Shown here in pieces: positions 32,504 to 41,126 of a stretch of DNA of 64,000 nucleotides. Location: the NCBI RefSeq assembly GCF_900236475.1, contig NZ_LT963352.1, forward strand, positions 4,882,001 through 4,946,000. The letters are read 5' to 3'. Below the pieces are notes generated by a model. That model was not told the origin of the DNA and did no database searches. It saw only the letters and a list, made by a program, of their open reading frames with translations. How positions within the stretch are numbered: the first letter of the stretch is position 1; every line of letters begins with the position of its first letter. The stretch comes from Streptomyces chartreusis NRRL 3882 (GTDB lineage: Bacteria; Actinomycetota; Actinomycetes; Streptomycetales; Streptomycetaceae). A program made the position numbers and the translations under genes.

Positions 32504-33124
32504 TCATTGCCCGACGCGGCCGTCGATCAGCTCGCGCAGCAGGTCGGCGTGGCCGCAGTGCCGCGCGTACTCCCCGATCTGCGCCACCAGGACGTCGCGG
32601 AGCTGGACCTGCCCACCGGGTTCGGCCCCGAGGTCGGAGTACCCGGCGTTCGGGGTGGCGAGGTCGGTGACACCGGCCAGATACCGGTCGGTGAGCTCCA
32701 CCTCGGTCCGCCACCGCCGCCACGCCTCGGCCACGACCGCCGGGTCCGCGACCGCGCCGTTGAAGTCACCGTCCCGGTCCTCGTCGGTGCGGTACAGCTT
32801 CGGCGCGTCCTCCCCGGCCATCACCCGCCGGAAGTGCCGCTCCTCCTCGGCCAGATGCCGCACCAGCCCGAGCAGCGACATGCTGGACGGCGGCGCGGAC
32901 CGCCGGGCCATCTGCTCCGCGTCCAGCCCCGCGCACTTCATCTCCAGGGTGAGGCGATAGTGCCGCAGGTTCTCCAGCAACGCCCCACGCTCATCGACGA
33001 CCTCGACCTCGCTCTCGCGCGGGTCGTCGTCCGGATCCACCCACATATCGGGATAGACGGTCGCCCGCGTCCACCGAGTCGCCGCTGCTGCCGCTCGTTC
33101 ACTGACGTGCTCATGCGAGACCAT
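32504..33124 (-). CDS. DinB/DUF664 family protein
   Basis: A 206-residue four-helix protein of the DinB/MST superfamily: ENLRHYRLTLEMKCAGLDAE, SMSLLGLVRHLAEEERHFRR near 90 and IGEYARHCGHADLLRELIDG near 185. His residues at these three places form the metal site. Related actinobacterial proteins are mycothiol-dependent S-transferases, which fits a mycothiol-making organism but is inference here. ATG 33124 begins the conserved part. Confidence 0.82.
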   Translation of the reverse strand: MVSHEHVSERAAAAATRWTRATVYPDMWVDPDDDPRESEVEVVDERGALLENLRHYRLTLEMKCAGLDAEQMARRSAPPSSMSLLGLVRHLAEEERHFRRVMAGEDAPKLYRTDEDRDGDFNGAVADPAVVAEAWRRWRTEVELTDRYLAGVTDLATPNAGYSDLGAEPGGQVQLRDVLVAQIGEYARHCGHADLLRELIDGRVGQ

Positions 33125-33173
33125 GCGGGGATGGTGACGGCACGGGACGGGTTTGGCCACCGAATATCGGGAG

Positions 33174-33197
33174 CCGCAGGGGGGCGCCCCCCTGCGG
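33174..33197 (-). terminator. Terminator of the GntR-ABC operon
   Basis: The self-complementary stretch CCGCAGGGGGG-CGCC-CCCCTGCGG at 33174-33197, 17 bases beyond the permease stop on the minus strand. Confidence 0.7.
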
Positions 33198-33213
33198 GGG
33201 AGCGAACGACTAC

Positions 33214-34308
33214 TCAGACGAGCCGCTTACGACCCCAGAAGAAGAGGAACGCCACGACGCCGGCGGTCAGGGCGAACAGAATCGACGCCCCGAACCACTG
33301 CATACCGCTCATCTGCGACATGGGGATGTAATCCATCGACGCGCCGACGATGTCCGCCTTCTTCATGCACAGCTCAATCCCCTGCTCCGCCGGCGCATCC
33401 GCACACGTGTTCAAGTCGACCAGCTTTCCGCTGCCGGTGAGGTACGAGGTGTCGGCCAGGTACGCGGTGCGGGGCACCTCCGGAAAGGTGATCACGGTGC
33501 CGGGGCTGACCGGCTTGCTGGTGACCGTGACGATGTTGCCGAGCGAGATCGCGAAGTGGCCCCAGACCATCTGGAGGGCGACGGTGAAACCGAGGGTCAC
33601 GACCATGGCCACCAGCGTGCGGCGCAGCACCACACCGATCAGCACCCCGCCGGACACGGAGAGGAGGGTGAGGGCGACGGGCACCGGGCCCGTGGTGTTG
33701 AAGAAGTCACTGGAGGTCCAGTCGATGCCGGTGTTCTCGGACTTGATGGGGCTCCACCACCAGGCGAACACAGCCGACAACGTGACCGTGCTCACCGTGA
33801 CCACCAGCCCGGCCAGCCCCAGCTTCGTGGCGAGCCAGCGGTTGCGGCTCACGGACTGGGCGGCGATCAGCTTGGCCGTGCCGTTCTCCAGGTCGCCCGC
33901 GAGCAGTGGGGCGCCGATGAGGACACCGAGTATGACGGGGATCGCCGTGAGACCGGTGGTGACGGAGTGGAACGCGTCGACGTACGGCTGGAATTCCCGC
34001 TCCGCATCGTCGAGGTTCTTGGCAGGAAAGCCGTAGCCGTCCAGGAAGTCCATCATCTGGCCGCGCTGGTAGACGATCCAGGCCACGCAGAGCACGGTGG
34101 CGGCGATGATGGTCCAGAACGCGGCCCGGTGCTGGTGCCAGACCAGCCAGGTCATACCGCTGAGGCGGGGGCGCCGGGTGGCCTCGGTGGTGGTCGCGCT
34201 CCTGGCCCCGTGCCCGGGTCCGGTCTTGGTTGCGTTCATTGTCCCGTTCATCGTCCGGTTCGTTGTCCCGTCCTTGCCGTCGGTCGAGGGGCTGGTGAAG
34301 GTGCTCAT
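33214..34308 (-). CDS. ABC transporter permease
   Basis: A 364-residue ABC-2-type permease with about six transmembrane helices (AAFWTIIAATVLCVAWIVYQ first; LFALTAGVVAFLFFWGRKRL last) and a large extracytoplasmic loop before the last helix containing two Cys (LNTCADAPAEQGIELC). Its start ATG overlaps the ATPase stop by 4 bases. With the ATPase and the YtrA-type regulator it forms a three-gene operon. The cargo is unknown; YtrA-linked exporters often answer cell-wall antibiotics. Confidence 0.85.
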   Translation of the reverse strand: MSTFTSPSTDGKDGTTNRTMNGTMNATKTGPGHGARSATTTEATRRPRLSGMTWLVWHQHRAAFWTIIAATVLCVAWIVYQRGQMMDFLDGYGFPAKNLDDAEREFQPYVDAFHSVTTGLTAIPVILGVLIGAPLLAGDLENGTAKLIAAQSVSRNRWLATKLGLAGLVVTVSTVTLSAVFAWWWSPIKSENTGIDWTSSDFFNTTGPVPVALTLLSVSGGVLIGVVLRRTLVAMVVTLGFTVALQMVWGHFAISLGNIVTVTSKPVSPGTVITFPEVPRTAYLADTSYLTGSGKLVDLNTCADAPAEQGIELCMKKADIVGASMDYIPMSQMSGMQWFGASILFALTAGVVAFLFFWGRKRLV

Positions 34309-35249
34309 GCCGCCACCGTCCCGGTGCCGAACGCCTGGCCCTGGACCTGGGCGGTGGGGGTGATCAGCGGTGGTGCCTCGGGGGAGCGGAGATAGGCGAG
34401 CAGGAGTTCCTCCATGCTCGGGGCGGCCACCTCCCAGGGGCCGGTGACCGGGCCCTCCGGGCGGATGAGCGCGGTGAACTGCCGTCCGCTGGTCCGGGAC
34501 TCGACGAGGGTGTGGTACCCGAGGCCGGCGGGCAGACCCTCGCCCTCCCTGACCCCGGTGACCACGGCGTGCACGGTCATCAGCTCGTCCACGTCACCGG
34601 CGAGGCGCACTCCGCCGCCGGAGACGACGACGAGGAAGTCGCACACGTTGTCCAGTTCGGCGAGGACGTGGGTGGACATCAGCACGGTGGTGCCGCGCTC
34701 ACCGGCCTCGGCGAGGAGGGTGCCCATGAGTTCGTGGCGCACGACCGGGTCGAGGTCCGACATCGGCTCGTCGAGCAGTAGCAGGTCGGGGCGCTTGCCG
34801 AAGGCGAGGGCGACGGCGACGCGGGTGCGCTGGCCGCCGGAGAGGGTGCCGATCTTCGCGTCGAAGGGCACGTTGCCCGCGCGGACGATGTCCTCGGCGG
34901 CGCGCTGGTCCCAGCCGGGGTTCAGCTCCCGCCCCAGCCGCAGGGTCTCCGCCACGGTGAAGCGACGGAACAGCGGCTTGTCCTGCGCGAGGAAGGCCGT
35001 ACGCCGACCGGACTCCACCGAGCCCGGCGCCTCTCCGAACAGACTGAGCGAGCCCTGCGTCGGCTTCAGGACATGGGCCGCGATGTTCAGCAGCGTGGTC
35101 TTGCCCGCCCCGTTGGGGCCGACCAGCCCGCAGATGCTGCCCGCCGGGAGCCGGAAGGTGCAGTCCCGCAGCGCCCAGCCCCGCCGGTAGCGCATCCCCA
35201 GTCCGTGCGCCTCGAGCGCCGGCTCCCCCGCGTACATGACGTCACTCAC
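34305..35249 (-). CDS. ABC transporter ATP-binding protein
   Basis: A 314-residue ATPase: Walker A GPNGAGKTT near 45, signature LSGGQRTRVAVAL near 138, Walker B LLLLDEPMSDLDP near 158 and the H-loop STHVLAEL near 193. It energises the adjacent permease. GTG 35249 has AGGAG upstream and lies within the last 8 bases of the GntR gene. Confidence 0.9.
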   Translation of the reverse strand: MSDVMYAGEPALEAHGLGMRYRRGWALRDCTFRLPAGSICGLVGPNGAGKTTLLNIAAHVLKPTQGSLSLFGEAPGSVESGRRTAFLAQDKPLFRRFTVAETLRLGRELNPGWDQRAAEDIVRAGNVPFDAKIGTLSGGQRTRVAVALAFGKRPDLLLLDEPMSDLDPVVRHELMGTLLAEAGERGTTVLMSTHVLAELDNVCDFLVVVSGGGVRLAGDVDELMTVHAVVTGVREGEGLPAGLGYHTLVESRTSGRQFTALIRPEGPVTGPWEVAAPSMEELLLAYLRSPEAPPLITPTAQVQGQAFGTGTVAA

Positions 35250-35679
35250 CTGTGCTCCTGGTTGTCGTGGCCCCCATGACCGCCGTGGTCCCCGGGGCGA
35301 ACTGCTTCTCCAGCGCCGACGCGACCAGTGCGGCCACGTCCTCCTGCTCCAGACCGGCCCCGGCCGCCTTCGACATCCACGCCACCAGCTCCCCGTACAG
35401 CGGCGAGTCGGTGCCCGTCTCGGGCCGGCCCAGCGTGCGGCGTACGAAGGTGCCCTGGCCCGGTCGCGGTTCGACCAGTCCCTCGCGCTCCAGCTCGCGG
35501 TACGCCTTGAGGGTGGTGTTCGGGTTGACCGCGCTCGTCTCGGCGACGTCCTTGGCGGTGGGCAGCCGGTCGCCCGGCACGAGTACGCCCAGCCGCAGGG
35601 CCTGCTTGGTCTGCTGCACGATCTGCTGGAAGGCGGGGACCCCGCTCCGCCTGTCGATGCGGTACTCCACGGCCACCAC
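35242..35679 (-). CDS. YtrA-type GntR regulator of the ABC operon
   Basis: A 145-residue GntR regulator of the YtrA subfamily: winged helix at about 10-75 (QIVQQTKQALRLGVLVPGDR; SAVNPNTTLKAYRELEREG) and a short C-terminal dimerisation helix. It heads the operon with the ATPase and permease and should repress it. GTG 35679 and its GGAAGGGA site are themselves part of a 26-base inverted repeat (35677-35734). Confidence 0.88.
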   Translation of the reverse strand: MVAVEYRIDRRSGVPAFQQIVQQTKQALRLGVLVPGDRLPTAKDVAETSAVNPNTTLKAYRELEREGLVEPRPGQGTFVRRTLGRPETGTDSPLYGELVAWMSKAAGAGLEQEDVAALVASALEKQFAPGTTAVMGATTTRSTGE

Positions 35680-35734
35680 TCCCTTCCATCATCATTCCAC
35701 TACTTGATTAGTGGAGTGATGATGGAAGGGAGTG
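35677..35734. promoter_or_regulatory. Long inverted repeat at the GntR-ABC operon start
   Basis: The 26-base left arm (35677-35702) and right arm (35709-35734) match with a single mismatch around CTTGAT. The core reads CCACTACTTGATTAGTGG. The left arm contains the GntR start codon and ribosome binding site on the minus strand; the right arm mirrors them on the plus strand. The inner part is a plausible YtrA-type operator. Confidence 0.75.
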
Positions 35735-35810
35735 ACGGCAGTTGTCAACGGGGTCCGGGAACGGGCGGCGCGCTCTGTGCGAGTGCTGGATCCCGAAACG
35801 GCTGCAAACG

Positions 35811-35856
35811 CAAGAGGCCCCCCACCGCGACAAGGTCGCAGGTGGGGGGCCTCTTG
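35811..35856 (-). terminator. Terminator of gpmA
   Basis: A perfect 16-base stem, CAAGAGGCCCCCCACC (35811-35826) with 35841-35856, ending 8 bases after the gpmA stop on the minus strand. Confidence 0.85.
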
Positions 35857-35863
35857 GCGCTGC

Positions 35864-36625
35864 TTACTTCTTCTTGCCCTGGTTCTTGACCGCCTCGATG
35901 GCCGCCGCGGCCGCCTCCGGGTCGAGGTACGTCCCGCCCGGGTTCACCGGCTTGAAGTCCGCGTCGAGTTCGTAGGACAGCGGGATGCCCGTCGGGATGT
36001 TGAGGCCCGCGATGTCCGCGTCGGAGATGCCGTCCAGGTGCTTGACCAGGGCGCGCAGGCTGTTGCCGTGGGCGGCGACCAGGACCGTGCGGCCGGTCAG
36101 CAGGTCGGGGACGATCGAGTCGAACCAGTACGGGAGCATGCGGTTGACGACGTCCTTGAGGCACTCCGTCTGCGGGCGCAGCTCCGGCGGGAGGGTCGCG
36201 TAGCGCGGGTCGGAGAACTGGGAGTACTCGGCGTCACGGTCCAGCGCCGGCGGCGGGGTGTCGTAGGAGCGGCGCCACAGCATGAACTGCTCCTCGCCGA
36301 ACTCGGCGAGCGTCTGGGCCTTGTCCTTGCCCTGGAGGGCGCCGTAGTGGCGCTCGTTCAGGCGCCAGCTGCGGTGGACCGGGATCCAGAGGCGGTCGGC
36401 GGACTCCAGGGCGAGCTGCGCGGTGCGGATGGCGCGCTTCTGGAGCGACGTGTGCACGACGTCGGGGAGCAGGCCGGCGTCCTTCAGCAGCTCGCCGCCG
36501 CGCGTCGCCTCCTTCTCGCCCTTCGCGGTCAGGTTGACGTCCACCCAGCCGGTGAACAGGTTCTTCTCGTTCCACTCGCTCTCGCCGTGGCGGAGGAGGA
36601 TCAGCTTGTACGGTGCGTCGGCCAT
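35864..36625 (-). CDS. gpmA: 2,3-bisphosphoglycerate-dependent phosphoglycerate mutase
   Basis: A 253-residue glycolytic enzyme that interconverts 3- and 2-phosphoglycerate. The phosphohistidine motif LLRHGESEWNEKNLFTGW is at about 9-26, and the second His block is VLVAAHGNSLRALVKHL near 180. Length and motifs are standard for the cofactor-dependent family. On the minus strand a TACGCT hexamer (36633-36638) ends 7 bases before the ATG, so the transcript may be leaderless. Confidence 0.95.
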   Translation of the reverse strand: MADAPYKLILLRHGESEWNEKNLFTGWVDVNLTAKGEKEATRGGELLKDAGLLPDVVHTSLQKRAIRTAQLALESADRLWIPVHRSWRLNERHYGALQGKDKAQTLAEFGEEQFMLWRRSYDTPPPALDRDAEYSQFSDPRYATLPPELRPQTECLKDVVNRMLPYWFDSIVPDLLTGRTVLVAAHGNSLRALVKHLDGISDADIAGLNIPTGIPLSYELDADFKPVNPGGTYLDPEAAAAAIEAVKNQGKKK

Positions 36626-36783
36626 GCCTCAGAGCGTAATCCACGCATTCGCCCGTTCGCGTGGCTGCCCGGCAGGCGGACGTTTGACGGGTTCTGTTAA
36701 TTGAGTGGCCTCCGTCAACCGACGCTTTGTAATTTGTGACCCCTAAGCGCGCCGCTTACATCCTTGCGCCCTGGGGGGAGCCC

Positions 36784-38118
36784 ATGTCGTCCATGCCGTA
36801 CGCCGTGCGGGCCGGACGTGCCGTCCGGGAGACCGTCTCCGGCATGCCCCGCGAGTTCTGGTGGCTGTGGACCAGCACCCTCGTCAACCGGCTCGGCGCC
36901 TTCGTCGCGACGTTCATGGCGCTGTACCTGACGCTCGACCGCGGCTACTCCGCCACCTACGCCGGTCTGGTCGCCGCCCTGCACGGGCTCGGCGGGGTGA
37001 TCTCCTCACTGGGCGGCGGCGTGATGACCGACCGGCTGGGGCGGCGGCCGACACTGCTGATCGCGCAGGCCTCGACCGCCCTGTCCGTCGCGCTGCTGGG
37101 ATTCGTGCGCGATCCGGTCGCGATCGCCGGCGTCGCGTTCCTCGTCGGCATGGCCAGCAACGCGTCCCGGCCCGCGGTGCAGGCGATGATGGCGGACATC
37201 GTCCGGCCCGAGGACCGTATCCGCGCCTTCTCCCTCAACTACTGGGCCATCAACCTCGGCTTCGCCATCTCCTCCATGGCCGCCGGGTTCATCGCCGAGG
37301 TGAGCTATCTCGCCGGGTTCCTGATCGAGGCGGGGATGACGATGGTCTGCGCGATCGTCGTCTTCCTGAAGCTGCCGGAGTCCAGGCCCGCCGAGACGGT
37401 GAAGACGCCCGCCGATACGGCGAAGACGCCCGCCGCCTCCGACGGCTCCGTCAGCCTCCGGACCGTACTGCGCGACCGGCGCTTCATGAGCGTCGTCGGG
37501 CTGTCCTTCCTCGTCGCGGTGATCTTCCAGCAGGGGTCGGTGGGCCTGCCGGTGGCGATGGGCGAGGCCGGGTTCACGCCCGCCGAGTACGGCATGGCGA
37601 TCGCCGTGAACGGCGTCCTGATCGTCGTACTCCAGATCCCGGTCACCCGGTTCATCGAGCACCGCGACCCCCGCCGCCTGCTCATCGTCTCGTCCGTCCT
37701 CGCGGGGTACGGCTTCGGACTCACCGCCTTCGCCGGGTCGGTCGGCGTCATCGCCCTCACGGTGTGCGTGTGGACGCTGGCCGAGATCGTCAACGCCCCC
37801 ACGCAGACCGGCCTGGTCGTCCGGCTCTCCCCGCTCCACGGGCGCGGGCGCTACCAGGGGATGTACACCATGTCCTGGTCCGTCGCCGCGCTCGTCGCCC
37901 CGCTGATGTCCGGGTTCGTCATCGACCGGTTCGGGGCGGAGTGGCTGTGGGGAATGTGCGCGGTGGTGGGGACCCTGGCCGGGCTGGGGTACGGGGCGTT
38001 GATGAGGCGGCTGCCGGAGGAGGAGCAGCCGGTCGAACCCGATCCGGCTGCTCCCGCTGAGCCGGCTGCTCCCGCTGAGTCGGCCGGGCCTGCTGCCGGG
38101 GCCCTCAGAGCTCCCTGA
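36784..38118 (+). CDS. MFS transporter
   Basis: A 444-residue major facilitator protein with 12 predicted transmembrane helices and the loop 2-3 signature GGGVMTDRLGRRPTLLIAQ near 75-93. The central loop (about 195-235) is hydrophilic, and the tail is Pro/Ala/Glu-rich (repeats of PAAPAE). Likely a drug or metabolite exporter of the DHA1 type; the substrate is unknown. ATG 36784 follows GGGGGGAG. It converges with the nickel-binding-protein gene 25 bases away. Confidence 0.85.
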   Translation: MSSMPYAVRAGRAVRETVSGMPREFWWLWTSTLVNRLGAFVATFMALYLTLDRGYSATYAGLVAALHGLGGVISSLGGGVMTDRLGRRPTLLIAQASTALSVALLGFVRDPVAIAGVAFLVGMASNASRPAVQAMMADIVRPEDRIRAFSLNYWAINLGFAISSMAAGFIAEVSYLAGFLIEAGMTMVCAIVVFLKLPESRPAETVKTPADTAKTPAASDGSVSLRTVLRDRRFMSVVGLSFLVAVIFQQGSVGLPVAMGEAGFTPAEYGMAIAVNGVLIVVLQIPVTRFIEHRDPRRLLIVSSVLAGYGFGLTAFAGSVGVIALTVCVWTLAEIVNAPTQTGLVVRLSPLHGRGRYQGMYTMSWSVAALVAPLMSGFVIDRFGAEWLWGMCAVVGTLAGLGYGALMRRLPEEEQPVEPDPAAPAEPAAPAESAGPAAGALRAP

Positions 38119-38143
38119 GACCGGCCGACCGCACTGCTTCACC

Positions 38144-38395
38144 TCACTGGACGGTCAACGGCACCGGGTGGATCTCGTCGGCCTTGTGTCCCGCGCGTTC
38201 GTGGATGCGCTGGACCGCTTCCGCGGAGGGCGCTTCGGAGAGGCAGTACACCAAGCCGGACTCCGGGTCCGCCCAGGCCCTCTCGAAGTGCACCTTCTCG
38301 TCCCCTTCTATGGCGAGGTCCGCGTTGTGGGCCTCGCGCAGTTGCTCTTCCGTGATGCCCTTCATGCTGTGGTGGACATCCATGAACTTGGCCAT
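38144..38395 (-). CDS. DUF4242 nickel-binding-protein homologue (SCO4226-like)
   Basis: An 83-residue ferredoxin-like-fold protein: MAKFMDVHHSMKGITEEQLR at the start, ESGLVYCLSEAPSAEAVQRIH in the middle and ADEIHPVPLTV at the end. It corresponds in sequence and position to S. coelicolor SCO4226, a dimeric protein whose crystal structure showed bound nickel. His8/His9 of DVHH are likely ligands (inference). GGAAGGAGG precedes ATG 38395. A Cys-rich miniprotein lies 152 bases upstream on the same strand. Confidence 0.85.
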   Translation of the reverse strand: MAKFMDVHHSMKGITEEQLREAHNADLAIEGDEKVHFERAWADPESGLVYCLSEAPSAEAVQRIHERAGHKADEIHPVPLTVQ

Positions 38396-38547
38396 GACGT
38401 CGCGCCTCCTTCCAGGTACCCGGCGGTACGCCGATACGGCGGACGTACTTCCATGGTCCGCCCGTACGGGCTCGGAGGCGAGCACAACGCCGCAGGGCCC
38501 CGGCGGCGAACCACCGAAGCCCTGCTGGTCGTACGAAGGTGCCGGCG

Positions 38548-38703
38548 TCAGCCGCACTGGCAGGGGCTGCCCGACTGGCATCCGCAGCCGCAGCCCGAGC
38601 CGCAGCCGCACGCGGCGACCAGGGGCAGGTTCCTGATCTGGGCGGGCTGCTCGGTCTCGCGCTCCTGCGTGGGGTCGGGCGTGGTACTGGGGGATTCGGC
38701 CAT
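38548..38703 (-). CDS. Cys-rich 51-aa protein, metallothionein-like tail
   Basis: ATG 38703, with GAGGAGGGACCC just upstream, opens a 51-residue frame. Residues 1-29 are polar (MAESPSTTPDPTQERE); the C-terminal third, from AACGCGSGC to CQCG, holds seven cysteines among glycines and serines in CxC and CxxxC spacings. There is no signal peptide, so it is cytoplasmic. I recall similar unannotated proteins in Streptomyces. The Cys density suggests metal binding or a substrate for modification; neither is shown. It is on the same strand as the SCO4226-like nickel protein. Confidence 0.6.
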   Translation of the reverse strand: MAESPSTTPDPTQERETEQPAQIRNLPLVAACGCGSGCGCGCQSGSPCQCG

Positions 38704-38843
38704 GGGTCCCTCCTCGAGGCTGGTGCCTGTGCCCATTGGATGCCCGCTCCGCTGGGCGCATCAACGGCGCACAGAGGCGCCCACGCGCCCCAGCCGATCC
38801 CCGCCCGGCCCTTTCACGCCCTGGCGGGACCGCCCTCAGGACA

Positions 38844-38876
38844 GGCGGGGCGGGCAGGGCCCCGCAGGGCCCCGCC
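38844..38876 (-). terminator. Probable phoU terminator
   Basis: GGCGGGGC (38844-38851) pairs with GCCCCGCC (38869-38876), 11 bases past the phoU stop on the minus strand. Confidence 0.5.
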
Positions 38877-38886
38877 GCACCGGACG

Positions 38887-39588
38887 TCAGGCGCTCTCCG
38901 CCCCCGTCACCGCCTGGATCTCCGGCTGCCCGTCCGTCTGGAGCTCGTCCGCGTGCTCACCCGTCACCAGGTACACCACCCGCTTGGCGACCGAGACCGC
39001 GTGGTCGGCGAACCGCTCGTAGTAGCGGCCGAGCAGCGTCACGTCCACGGCCGTCTCGATGCCGTGCTTCCAGCGGTCGTCCATCAGGTGCTGGAAGAGG
39101 GTGCGGTGCAGCAGGTCCATCTCGTCGTCGTCCTGCTCCAGCTGGAGCGCCAGGTCGACGTCCTTGGTGATGATCACCTCGGCGGCCTTGGCCATCAGGC
39201 GCTGGGCGAGCTGGCCCATCTCCAGGATGGTGGCGTGCAGGTCGCTCGGGACCGCGCGGTCCGGGTAGCGCAGGCGCGCGAGCTTCGCCACGTGCTGGGC
39301 GAGGTCGCCCGACCGCTCCAGGTCGGCCGACATGCGCAGCGACGTGACGACGATGCGCAGGTCCGTCGCCACCGGCTGCTGCCGCGCCAGCAGGGCTATG
39401 GCCCGGGCCTCCAGGTCGTGCTGGAGCTCGTCGACCTTCTGGTCGGCCTCGATGACGTTCTCGGCCAGCTTCAGGTCGGAGTCGAGCATGGCGGTGGTGG
39501 CGCGCCCGATCGCCGAGCCGACCAGCCGGGCCATCTCCACCAGACCGTCGCCGATCGAGTCCAGTTCCTCGTGGTACGCGTCCCGCAT
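38887..39588 (-). CDS. phoU: PhoU, phosphate signalling regulator
   Basis: A 233-residue PhoU: two three-helix bundles, each with the metal-binding/helix pattern, for instance ADQKVDELQHDLEARAIALL (about 48-67) and DDDEMDLLHRTLFQHLMDD (about 145-163). PhoU links the Pst transporter to the PhoR kinase and keeps it inactive when phosphate is plentiful. It is divergent from phoR-phoP across a PHO box, the standard Streptomyces arrangement in which PhoP activates both sides. GAGAGGGAAG precedes ATG 39588. Confidence 0.93.
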   Translation of the reverse strand: MRDAYHEELDSIGDGLVEMARLVGSAIGRATTAMLDSDLKLAENVIEADQKVDELQHDLEARAIALLARQQPVATDLRIVVTSLRMSADLERSGDLAQHVAKLARLRYPDRAVPSDLHATILEMGQLAQRLMAKAAEVIITKDVDLALQLEQDDDEMDLLHRTLFQHLMDDRWKHGIETAVDVTLLGRYYERFADHAVSVAKRVVYLVTGEHADELQTDGQPEIQAVTGAESA

Positions 39589-39727
39589 CAGGCTTCCCTC
39601 TCGTGCGTCTGTGTCGGGGGTTCAAGGGCCGGGGCCCACCGAACAACCGGCGGTACGACCGTCGTACAACCAACGGTCCGAACCCCACGCTCCCACGTTC
39701 CGGCCCGTACGCGTCCGTTTCCGTCAT

Positions 39728-39760
39728 CCCAAATGAACCAATACTGGCTCCAAGGTGAAC
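39728..39760. promoter_or_regulatory. PHO box between phoU and phoR-phoP
   Basis: Three contiguous 11-base units on the minus strand: GTTCACCTTGG (39750-39760), a degenerate AGCCAGTATTG (39739-39749) and GTTCATTTGGG (39728-39738). The outer two fit the Streptomyces PhoP direct-repeat consensus starting GTTCA. A PhoP dimer bound here can activate phoU and autoregulate phoRP. Confidence 0.82.
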
Positions 39761-39833
39761 TCTGGGCGACGAGTGTTCGAGCTCGCTGCCCGACGGCTGT
39801 GGCCCGTGCCCGAGCCATGCCTAACCTGGGGGC

Positions 39834-41126
39834 ATGGACGTGAACGCGGCGGTCGCCGCAGCGGCAGCGATCGCCGGGGTGCTCACCGGCGTGATCGCCA
39901 TGCTGGCGTTCCGCTGGAGTGAGCGTGAGCAGAAGCGCCCCACCCGGACCTCCCTGCACACGGACCCGGTGCTGCCACCGGGCGTGGACACCGTCCTGTC
40001 GGTCCTCAGGTCCTCCGCCGTCGTGCTCGACGAGGCGGACGCGGTGGTCAAGGCCAGCTCGGCGGCGTACGCCCTCGGCCTGGTCCGCGGTGGCAAGCTC
40101 GCTGTCGAGCCGATGCTCCAGATGGCCCGGGACACCCGGCGCGACGGGGAGATACGCCAGGTCGAGCTGGACCTGCCGCGGCGCGGCACCGGACGCGGGG
40201 AGGCCCTGGCCGTCTCCGCGCGGGTCGCGCCGCTCGGCTCCCGGCTGGTGCTGCTGCTCGTGGAGGACCTCACCGAGGCCCGCCGGATCGAGGCGGTGCG
40301 GCGCGACTTCGTCGCCAACGTGAGCCATGAGCTGAAGACGCCCGTCGGCGCCCTCTCCCTGCTGTCCGAGGCCGTCATGGACGCCTCCGACGACCCCGAG
40401 GCCGTCGAGCGGTTCGCCGGGCGCATGCAGATCGAGGCCACCCGGCTCACCAGCCTGGTGCAGGAGCTCATCGACCTGTCGCGGGTGCAGAACGACGACC
40501 CGCTGGAGGACGCCGAGCCGGTCCGCGTCGACGAGCTCGTCGCCGAGGCCATCGACCGCTGCCGGCACCAGGCCGGCACCAAGCAGATCACCATGGCCGC
40601 CGGCGGCACCGCCGACCTGGCCGTGTGGGGCAACCGCGGCCAGCTCGCCGCGGCCCTCGGCAACCTCGTCGAGAACGCCGTCAACTACTCGCCCGCCCGC
40701 ACCCGCGTCGGCATAGCGGCCCGCAGGGTGAACGCCCCCGGCGGGGAGCACATCGAGATCGCCGTCACCGACCAGGGCATCGGCATCTCCGACAAGGACA
40801 AGGAGCGCATCTTCGAGCGCTTCTACCGCGTCGACCCGGCCCGCTCCCGTGCCACCGGCGGCACGGGACTCGGGCTGGCGATCGTGAAGCACGTGGCCGC
40901 CTCGCACGGCGGGGAGGTCACGGTGTGGAGCGCCGAAGGCCAGGGCTCCACCTTCACCCTGCGGCTGCCGGAGGCCGGTGCGGCCCGCGACCGCGCACAT
41001 CAGCAGCCCGCCCGATCAGAACGCGCAGGAGGCGCGGGCCTCGACGAAGAGGCCGGGCGGTCCACCCCCACATCCCCCGAATCAACCGCGTACGAAACGC
41101 TTCCCGCCCCGGAGGTCCTTCCGTGA
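39834..41126 (+). CDS. phoR: PhoR, phosphate-sensing histidine kinase
   Basis: A 430-residue membrane kinase: one N-terminal transmembrane helix (about 4-24), a PAS-like region (about 50-150), HisKA with FVANVSHELKTPVGALSLL (His165) and an ATPase domain with NLVENAVNYS, TDQGIGI and GTGLGLAIVKH. It phosphorylates PhoP on phosphate limitation. The tail after 385 is polar and variable. A -10 TAACCT (39822-39827) ends 6 bases before ATG 39834, so the mRNA looks leaderless. phoP starts within its stop codon (GTGA overlap). Confidence 0.95.
   Translation: MDVNAAVAAAAAIAGVLTGVIAMLAFRWSEREQKRPTRTSLHTDPVLPPGVDTVLSVLRSSAVVLDEADAVVKASSAAYALGLVRGGKLAVEPMLQMARDTRRDGEIRQVELDLPRRGTGRGEALAVSARVAPLGSRLVLLLVEDLTEARRIEAVRRDFVANVSHELKTPVGALSLLSEAVMDASDDPEAVERFAGRMQIEATRLTSLVQELIDLSRVQNDDPLEDAEPVRVDELVAEAIDRCRHQAGTKQITMAAGGTADLAVWGNRGQLAAALGNLVENAVNYSPARTRVGIAARRVNAPGGEHIEIAVTDQGIGISDKDKERIFERFYRVDPARSRATGGTGLGLAIVKHVAASHGGEVTVWSAEGQGSTFTLRLPEAGAARDRAHQQPARSERAGGAGLDEEAGRSTPTSPESTAYETLPAPEVLP

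Noticed and set aside
35732..36700. A 322-codon plus-strand frame with a good-looking GTG and ribosome binding site
   Set aside because: It runs antisense through gpmA and its terminator. The start signals arise from the inverted repeat that mirrors those of the GntR gene.
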